NCBI GenBank assembly: GCA_900618425.1
Contig: UZAN01046627.1
Span: forward strand, 16,466-28,594
Reading direction: 5' to 3'
Origin: Echinostoma caproni
Lineage: Eukaryota > Platyhelminthes > Trematoda > Plagiorchiida > Echinostomatidae
DNA: 12,129 nucleotides
Shown: positions 7,171 to 12,129 of the stretch, piece after piece
Numbering within the stretch: the first letter of the stretch is position 1
How the letters are laid out: every line of letters begins with the position of its first letter
Notes under the pieces: model-generated
What the model was told of the DNA's origin: nothing
Databases searched by the model: none
Seen by the model: the letters and a program-made list of their open reading frames with translations, nothing else
Translations under genes and position numbers: made by a program

Positions 7171-7382
7171 TCTAGATTTCGCGATCTCTGCGTAGGCTTT
7201 TTTATTACATACTTTTGTGTGAGGAATAACAGACGCGGTAAACCCCATAGTCACGAGGACTTGCTGTTCAATGATGGAAAGCGGTAACCTAAACCCCGGG
7301 ACATGTTGTGGTGAACTACATAAGGTTAGGCGCGGTATTGAACCGGACGACAGCACAGCTGCCTACCACCAAAGTTGGGTGG

Positions 7383-7450
7383 CGGGGCTCGAACCTTGGA
7401 CTATGGGGTCCAAAGCACGCCGGTGACAGCGACTGAACCACTGCGCCACA
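7383..7450 (-). tRNA. tRNA-derived SINE head / tRNA-like remnant
   Basis: On the minus strand TGGCGCAGTGG (7448-7438) fits an A box and GGTTCGAGCCC (7395-7385) fits a B box very well, with normal spacing of about 43 bases. The flanks do not make a clean acceptor stem, so a pol III-driven SINE head is more likely than a functional tRNA. Immediately downstream on the same strand is the open frame 7356-6961, whose distal part is RTE pol. The part nearest to the tRNA-like sequence is unrecognised. Confidence 0.6.
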
Positions 7451-7727
7451 ATCACTATCTATGTTGTGAGATACGACTCACTTGTGAGTAGTAGGTAACA
7501 TAGTTGGTGATTACTTTCGGCGATCAAAAATAAAGATCACTGAGGGTAAACTGCTGTATCTCAGAGAATAAATATCGATTGCTACGGTCATTACTCGTCG
7601 TGCGGCTAGGAACTGTGATGGTATGTTTCTGAAGAGATTTTCTGTGTTATGTATGCCAAATTACTTAAGTCCCATCTGTTATTCTCAATAAACGATTGTC
7701 CTCGACCAGCACCGCCTTCTGGAACTA

Positions 7728-7860
7728 TAACACTTATACTCAGGAGCGTATTTTCGACACGCCGCATTCGTAAGGTTGGGTATATTGGCCCGGGCAAACC
7801 TTTCAGAATTAGTCTATTGATGAATCAATACTATAGTTCGATAATCATCAGGTGGGTTAG
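7728..7860 (+). repeat. Third partial copy of the hammerhead repeat family, without the ribozyme
   Basis: ACTTATACTCAGGAGCGTATTTTCG and CTTTCAGAATTAGTCTATTG, ATGAATCAATACTAT, then AGGTGGGT align with 5312-5445 of the second copy (ACTTGTACCCAGGAAGTG..., CTTTCAGAGCCAGTCCATTG, AAGAATCAATACTAT, AGGTGGAC). The alignment ends before the hammerhead region. Its 5' side may extend upstream to about 7640, beyond what the other copies show. Confidence 0.6.
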
Positions 7861-7873
7861 ACGGCACTAACCG

Positions 7874-7899
7874 CAACGAACGTAACTGATACGTTGTTG
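7874..7899. repeat. Small inverted repeat (9-bp stem, 7-nt loop)
   Basis: CAACGAACGT and ACGTTGTTG pair over nine bases with one bulged G and loop AACTGAT, just after the third repeat fragment. No function is assigned. Confidence 0.6.
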
Positions 7900-8099
7900 T
7901 AGAATACTTTACAATTATTAGTAGTAGTAGAGCGATTCTGATCTTTATAAAGTGAGAAGCGAATGGGGATGAGAAATATCTGACATGGAAGCGTCAACAA
8001 TGCGTGCAACACAGAAAGCAAGTAAATAAATAGATTGACCATGAAAGAGGATAAGCCCAGTCCTAATAAGCTGCATAAATCCGCGGAAAAGATAACGTT

Positions 8100-8820
8100 A
8101 TACTCAACATCTAATAAGGGGATTCACGTTTAGGAAATATGGGTGAGTTTTCACTGGTATTCACCATAGCATGATTACGACAGGCTCGATAGGAAATAAG
8201 ATCAAGATTATAGTTTAACGAGATGCTGAGAATGTTGTCGTCATTGCGAATACCAGAATTCGCGGGGAGAAAGAGAAGATAAGATAAACAGGAGTGTATA
8301 TTAGTATCATCAGCCAATGCGTGAAAAATATTGAAGGTAAAGGAAGAAGGGTGTCAATGAAAATCAGAAAAAGTATGAAAGAAAGTACAGAACCTTGGGA
8401 GACACTAGCAATAACAAGACATGGTCCCGTTGACCCTGAGATGGTGGGGCCCTTAAGACAACTTGCTATCCAGCACACAAGTTTCGAAGAAAAGCCAGCA
8501 GATCTGCGTGCCAGACATGATCGAAAGCTTTCGTTAAGTCCCGCTACATCACGTAAGGTTCTCTGTGGCTGCTAAGTTCTGTTGTCTATGAATGCGAAAA
8601 GAGCATCAGAAGATTACCGATAGATTGATAGGGTCGAAAATCGTTCCGATGCTAGTTAGGAAGCGTACTCTGTCTCAGACAATGGCGGAGTTGATTAGCA
8701 ACTAATAATTTCATAACACCTGAGATAAGTGATTTGAGAGGGAAACGGGGCCATATTTACTGGGGTCCGAGGGGTCGTCGTGTTTGGGAGTGGGAAATAT
8801 TTTTTTGTTTTCCAAGGGGT
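8100..8820 (-). pseudogene. CR1/Jockey-like non-LTR reverse transcriptase relic
   Basis: On the minus strand: PKHDDPSDPSKYGPVSLSN (about 8795-8735, the reverse transcriptase start), later DLTKAFDHVWHADLLAFLRN (8540-8481, motif A), then VSQGSVLSFILFLIFID (about 8405-8350, motif B) and ADDTNIHSCL (about 8314-8285, motif C). These three catalytic blocks lie in three different frames, with stops in between, so the copy is dead. The pattern (QGSVL.P.LFLIFI, ADDT.I) belongs to the CR1/Jockey/L2 side of the non-LTR tree and is a different lineage from the RTE copies. The region after ADD (below about 8250) loses resemblance. No gene is recognised in 8820-9130. Confidence 0.85.
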
Positions 8821-9129
8821 TAATAATCCTTAGAATTGGAGGGGCAGACGGAATAGGCGACATAGAAGGGGAGTTCTGGTGTGCCTATTTAGAGGATAGT
8901 TGACGTTAGATTTTATCTCATGTTGTCTGTGAAAGGTAGTGTATGCTACAACAGTTTCGCCGGTGCTGCTATACAGCATAGAAACGTGGTCATTATGAAA
9001 ACAGGATAAAGATGGACTGTTGGTGTTTGAACACTGCTGTTTACGCACCACTGCACGAATGTGGTGAGAAAACCGAATAAGAAATGCTTAGGTTAGGAGC
9101 AGTTTTAGGTGGTCATGGTGGCCCACTGA

Positions 9130-9490
9130 AGTGGTCGACCTCCATAGATTAGGCTGGTTGAGGTATTACGTATATCACCAAATAAGTTGCCACCGTGCGC
9201 GAAGTTTGCAGAGATCCATACCAGGAGACTCGGTCACATAGGTCGCGTTAGGCTCCCTGGATTGAGGCCTCAGGATCATTGTAATCAATAGTTAAGGACC
9301 CTGAGTGATACAGTTGAGTGTTGCAAACAATGGCACTCGTGCAGTCTCAATTTTCAGAAGCCCTAGTCTGCCGGGATCCCACATTTTCTCTCCAACATTG
9401 CTTTCAAATTTCCGATCCTCCTTCTACCCCTTCATCCCAATAGGCAGCCAAAAGACAGCAATCGAAACCGTTAGTTAGTTGTTGTACAGA
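9130..9490 (+). pseudogene. RTE/SR2-like 3' end, heavily decayed
   Basis: ATCACCAAATAAGTTGCCACC (9174 on) matches AGTCACCAAATAAGTTGCAACG at 2706. CACATAGGTCGCGTTAGGCTCCCTGGAT, then GTTAAGGACCCTGAGTGATA and the 3' tail block AGGCAGCCAAAAGACAGCAA (about 9442-9461) match the 2683-3240 copy in order. The translated frame is broken repeatedly. It lacks the 112-bp duplication seen at 2882-3105. Confidence 0.75.
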
Positions 9491-10379
9491 CTGATCTGAA
9501 TGCCTGGAGAAGATTGGGGTGTTGCAAGTAGCGGTGCTTCTGTACCTACTTTTCAGATGCACCTAGTTCCACAACGTCCATATCTGTGTTCGCCAGACAA
9601 TCAGTTTATTAGATGACTAGAAAACAATCCTAACTCAAGCACAACACGCGAGATTTATTCATTGTGCACTCTCCTATACTCTACTATAAGCCATTCTGTG
9701 AAACCGAAAACTTAGCTCCTTTTGGGAAGCGAACCTAAAGGAGGAGATAATGGGTTATTCAAACCAACCATCTAGACTCAAGCACCTGAAACCGTTCAAA
9801 AATGCGACAAAATATACCGCAAGACCTGAGTTGGTTAAGCAAACTCAACTAACTCAGAATTAATACTAACAAACGATTTGGTATTAGCGAATAAAATTTC
9901 ACGCAATTGTTGGACTGCACACCTCACGGATAGAAAGTCGCATCAGGAGTCTTAGGTCCAAAAACAAAAGTAACAAGAAGTACTCGCACGCCGCTTATTG
10001 TCTGCACAAACTGATGCTTAAACATTGTTAACACCATCCGAACAATTCGCGAAATACCTGTCACTGGAGAAAACAAGGATCAGTAGCTCATGAGTGTAAT
10101 AATCTGAATCTGGACCGAAGCTAAAAGTCCAGTAACCTCAGGAAAAATGGGAATTACTGAACCAGCTAATACTCAAATACTAAAAGAAGTCCTGGACGAG
10201 TACTATTTAAAGGGAAGGGATGGAACATTTAATAACGGGATCCGTGAGAGCCAAAGCAAATGAAGGGCAAAATCAATGCTAGAAATGGCATAACCAGTGT
10301 AGAACTTAAAATCTTAATCAACCAGTTCAATCAGAATAAAATGATGGCGTATCGTAATACGTATGAGACAAAAACGTAC
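9490..10379. other. Intronic stretch without recognisable gene
   Basis: I see no coding motif, tRNA box or transposon signature. The only structure noted is an inverted repeat at 9716-9743 (CTCCTTTTGG / CCTAAAGGAG, one mismatch, 8-nt loop). Confidence 0.6.
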
Positions 10380-10727
10380 CTGATAATTTTTCGAGTGGTC
10401 ATCAATAAGCTCACTAACAAACTTCAGTTCTGCATCAAGGTCGGACCCAAGGGTCTCTAAGATTCGCCGTCTATACTCCCAAACGGTGTAATTCGTAGGG
10501 TTAAGTAAAAGAACGGCAGTCGNGGCAGTCGTAACAGACAAAGCTCTCTCACTTCGTTCATCTTTAAGCAGAACAGCGCGTAAATAATCATTGGCATCCA
10601 GATATTGTGGAGAATAGGCAATCTTGACTATATTTCGTCCAAATTCATCTTGAGGAACAGGGGTGACATCTGACCATTCTGGTCTATCTTTAAAAAATAC
10701 ATAACGGCCTCGAGGATCTACGCTCAT
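10380..10727 (-). CDS. FNTA: Protein farnesyltransferase/geranylgeranyltransferase I alpha subunit, exon 1 (residues 1-116)
   Basis: The alpha subunit pairs with either the farnesyl- or the geranylgeranyl-transferase beta subunit and helps attach isoprenoids to CaaX-box proteins such as Ras and Rho in the cytosol. This exon has the family's N-terminal hallmark YVFFKDRPEWSDVTPVPQDE (residues 9-28), then VKIAYS, then KDERSERA (55-62), then a first PPTA repeat NYTVWEYRRRIL (79-90), and it ends in HSKNYQ. The exon ends in CAG at 10380 and is followed by the donor GTACGT, phase 0. I chose the ATG at 10727 because an in-frame TAA lies at 10793-10791 with no ATG between them. A non-ATG or spliced upstream start is possible (an AG sits near 10770). 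Base 10523 is N, so residue 69 is unknown, and residues 69-71 look like an extra three-residue insertion. The identification rests on remembered family motifs and is strong. Confidence 0.95.
10514..10531 (-). repeat. FNTA: 9-bp tandem duplication with an ambiguous base inside FNTA exon 1
   Basis: On the plus strand CGGCAGTCG is followed directly by NGGCAGTCG. The duplication adds exactly three codons (around X69-T70-A71) relative to the spacing between SERA and NYTVW in the mammalian protein (16 against 13 residues). Confidence 0.85.
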
Positions 10728-11259
10728 TATGCACCCCTTTCCGAGAGATGACACCAACGGAACCTTGTAGTGGGCAACAGCACTCCGAGCTTACGGTGTT
10801 GTGACTTTTCGCGAGATACACTCGAGCAAGTTTTCGATACACGAATACCAGTGATCTATCGCCAAGGCCGGGCACCCGATATACGAGTGATAAACGACCA
10901 ATCACCTGCGCTTTTCTGGGGATCACTGAGGGGTTCGCGGTTTTCCAGAGGGCCTTTATGATTGACCTGCAAGGTGCAGAAAACAAACTAACATGAACCA
11001 TAGGTCCAGACATGCACATCAATTGGAACAGCGGAATTGACCTCATAAAGTGTGCGCTGAAAGAGAAGTATTGTTTTAGACGTTTTAGGCATATAACTAA
11101 TGCGCATATATATACCTCCAATATTTGTTCTTTGTGGAGAAGCTTTAAATTTATTGAAATCTGTTCCCAGTTGCGTATCGGCGCTTCAGGGGAGATCTGA
11201 TGGGTTTGAGGGAAACCTTGAGAGGTGATATGGGCCCGGAGTTGCAGTGACATTTTCAT
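10690..11259 (-). other. Long open frame upstream of and overlapping FNTA exon 1, doubtful coding
   Basis: A 189-codon ATG-started frame runs from 11259 to 10690 and overlaps the FNTA start in another frame. I recognise no domain. Its first third is antisense to a CR1-like fragment (11161-11463), and its last 20 or so codons are an off-frame reading of FNTA exon 1. The middle (about 11150-10760) is unexplained. Its length is unusual for chance but composition could explain it. It could be FNTA 5' leader sequence, an unrelated exon, or noise. Confidence 0.25.
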
Positions 11260-11463
11260 TTACGGACGGAGGAACGCACGCAGGGGCACTCTGTTACGTT
11301 GCGCAAACTTCAGTCGGTTGGTCTTCCGTTGGTCTACCCACCCTTGCGGAGGTCAATAACCCTCTGGAATTCCCTTCCAGCGACTGTGGTGAAGACCGAC
11401 GCTGCTTTAACATGGCGTTTGTATGGGCACCCTAAGGAGCTATGGAGGAACGAAAACATGTGA
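11161..11463 (+). pseudogene. CR1/Jockey-like LINE pol C-terminal remnant
   Basis: One frame reads LFPVAYRRFRGDLMG, a single in-frame TGA at 11248, then LRTEERTQGHSVTLRK, then SITLWNSLPATVVKTDAAL and a stop at 11461. This matches the C-terminal pattern of CR1/Jockey-class elements (YRR.RGDLI..., R.RGHS..L.K, ..WNSLP..VV.A..V..FK). It has a 5' truncation and one stop. It is on the opposite strand from the 8100-8820 relic, so it is a separate insertion. It lies about 430 bp upstream of the FNTA start. Confidence 0.8.
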
Positions 11464-11469
11464 TTGAAC

Positions 11470-12060
11470 CTTCGACCCAGTGGTGACGGAGCTTACACGG
11501 GTATCCTGCACTCGGCCTCAATACTGAAGATTGAAGATTGGTCTTTACATATATGTCTATCTATACTGTTTTACTGAAAATGACAAAATAAATACATTGC
11601 CAATCAGTGCTATCGCACAGTACATCAATGAATTGCGGCATAAAATGATGAATGTGCATGTTTTTCATGATTATAATTCAAAAAATAATTAATAAATTGC
11701 ATTGGGCTCACCTTACAGATGACGTCATCCTAGTAACAGCAAGTTATGTCATTCTGTCTTAAAATGTACCCAACATTGGACAATTACTTCGCAAAGAACG
11801 ACAAATGTAATTTAAAGAGTAAAGCCAATTAAAAACGAGATTTGAGAGGCATGGTGGCGAGTACCGTCAGCCGTAAAAAGCATCGTCACCCAGGAAAAAT
11901 CCGTATCGATGGTAAAAGACGGGCATTCAAAGTCAGTGTTGGAGATCACTTTCGTCTTACCTCACACGATTCACAACTAAGTCAAAACAGTTGTGCAACG
12001 GCTGTACCAAACCTTGCGCGACCAAGAATTCTGGAATGGCGTCCTTCACAGTGACCTTCA
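11470..12060. other. Upstream intergenic stretch, no gene recognised
   Basis: The part 11560-11840 is AT-rich without recognisable motifs. A 70-codon plus-strand frame at 11842-12054 is rich in Arg, Lys and Ser and resembles no family I know; I do not call it a gene. Confidence 0.5.
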
Positions 12061-12100
12061 GTTTACGGGCATTCACGGGGATTCACGGGGATTGACGGGC
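12061..12100. repeat. 10-bp tandem repeat (ATTCACGGGG type, 4 units)
   Basis: Units at 12071 and 12081 are identical. Units at 12061 (GTTTACGGGC) and 12091 (ATTGACGGGC) are diverged, all in exact 10-bp register. Confidence 0.85.
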
Positions 12101-12129
12101 TTGGGAACCGAAGTTTTCGAGTAGCCCGG

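Larger units (their letters stand above)
4216..10379 (-). other. FNTA: FNTA intron 1 (6164 bp)
   Basis: It is bounded by donor GTACGT and an acceptor with a branch-like CTAACT and a short pyrimidine run. It contains RTE and CR1-like retrotransposon relics, a hammerhead-bearing repeat copy, and tRNA-like remnants, each listed separately. The stretch 4216-5015 shows no recognisable gene or element, only scattered short ORFs and a 7-bp inverted repeat (GTTGCAC/GTGCAAC, 4711-4740). Confidence 0.93.

Noticed and set aside
11842..12054. 70-codon basic ORF (KKHRHPGKIRIDGKRR)
   Set aside because: Basic composition alone is not evidence of a gene, and there is no splice, promoter or homology support.

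Overview
The window looks like a digenean flatworm (fluke) genome. It has short coding exons split by kilobase-long introns, phase-0 GT/AG junctions, moderate GC, and introns filled with decayed RTE/SR2-like and CR1/Jockey-like non-LTR retrotransposons, tRNA-derived SINE pieces and hammerhead-ribozyme repeats. That mix is typical of trematodes. The exact species cannot be decided from the sequence.

The only host gene I can support is on the minus strand: the alpha subunit shared by protein farnesyltransferase and geranylgeranyltransferase I (FNTA). Three exons are visible: 10727-10380 (residues 1-116), 4215-3904 (117-220) and 843-442 (221-354). They join in phase 0 and carry five PPTA-type repeats. 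The C-terminal end, expected to be some tens of residues, lies beyond position 1. Intron 1 is 6164 bp and intron 2 is 3060 bp.

Intron 2 (844-3903) holds a 389-bp near-palindrome with a hammerhead ribozyme core in each arm, an RTE 3' tail with a 112-bp duplication, and a tRNA-derived SINE carrying a third, decayed hammerhead-like core. Intron 1 (4216-10379) holds RTE fragments in both orientations, a second copy of the hammerhead repeat with a well-preserved core, a third partial copy without a core, two tRNA-like remnants, the longest RTE reverse transcriptase relic (about 7170-5880, minus), and a CR1/Jockey-like reverse transcriptase relic (about 8820-8100, minus).

Upstream of the gene (10728-12129) there is a CR1/Jockey-like 3' end on the plus strand, a long minus-strand ORF of doubtful meaning, and a 10-bp tandem repeat near the window edge.

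The most interesting signal is the family of hammerhead-bearing repeats. Stem II shows a compensatory change between copies, and the inverted arrangement recalls the terminal repeats of Penelope-like elements. One of the cores lies in the sense orientation inside FNTA intron 2.
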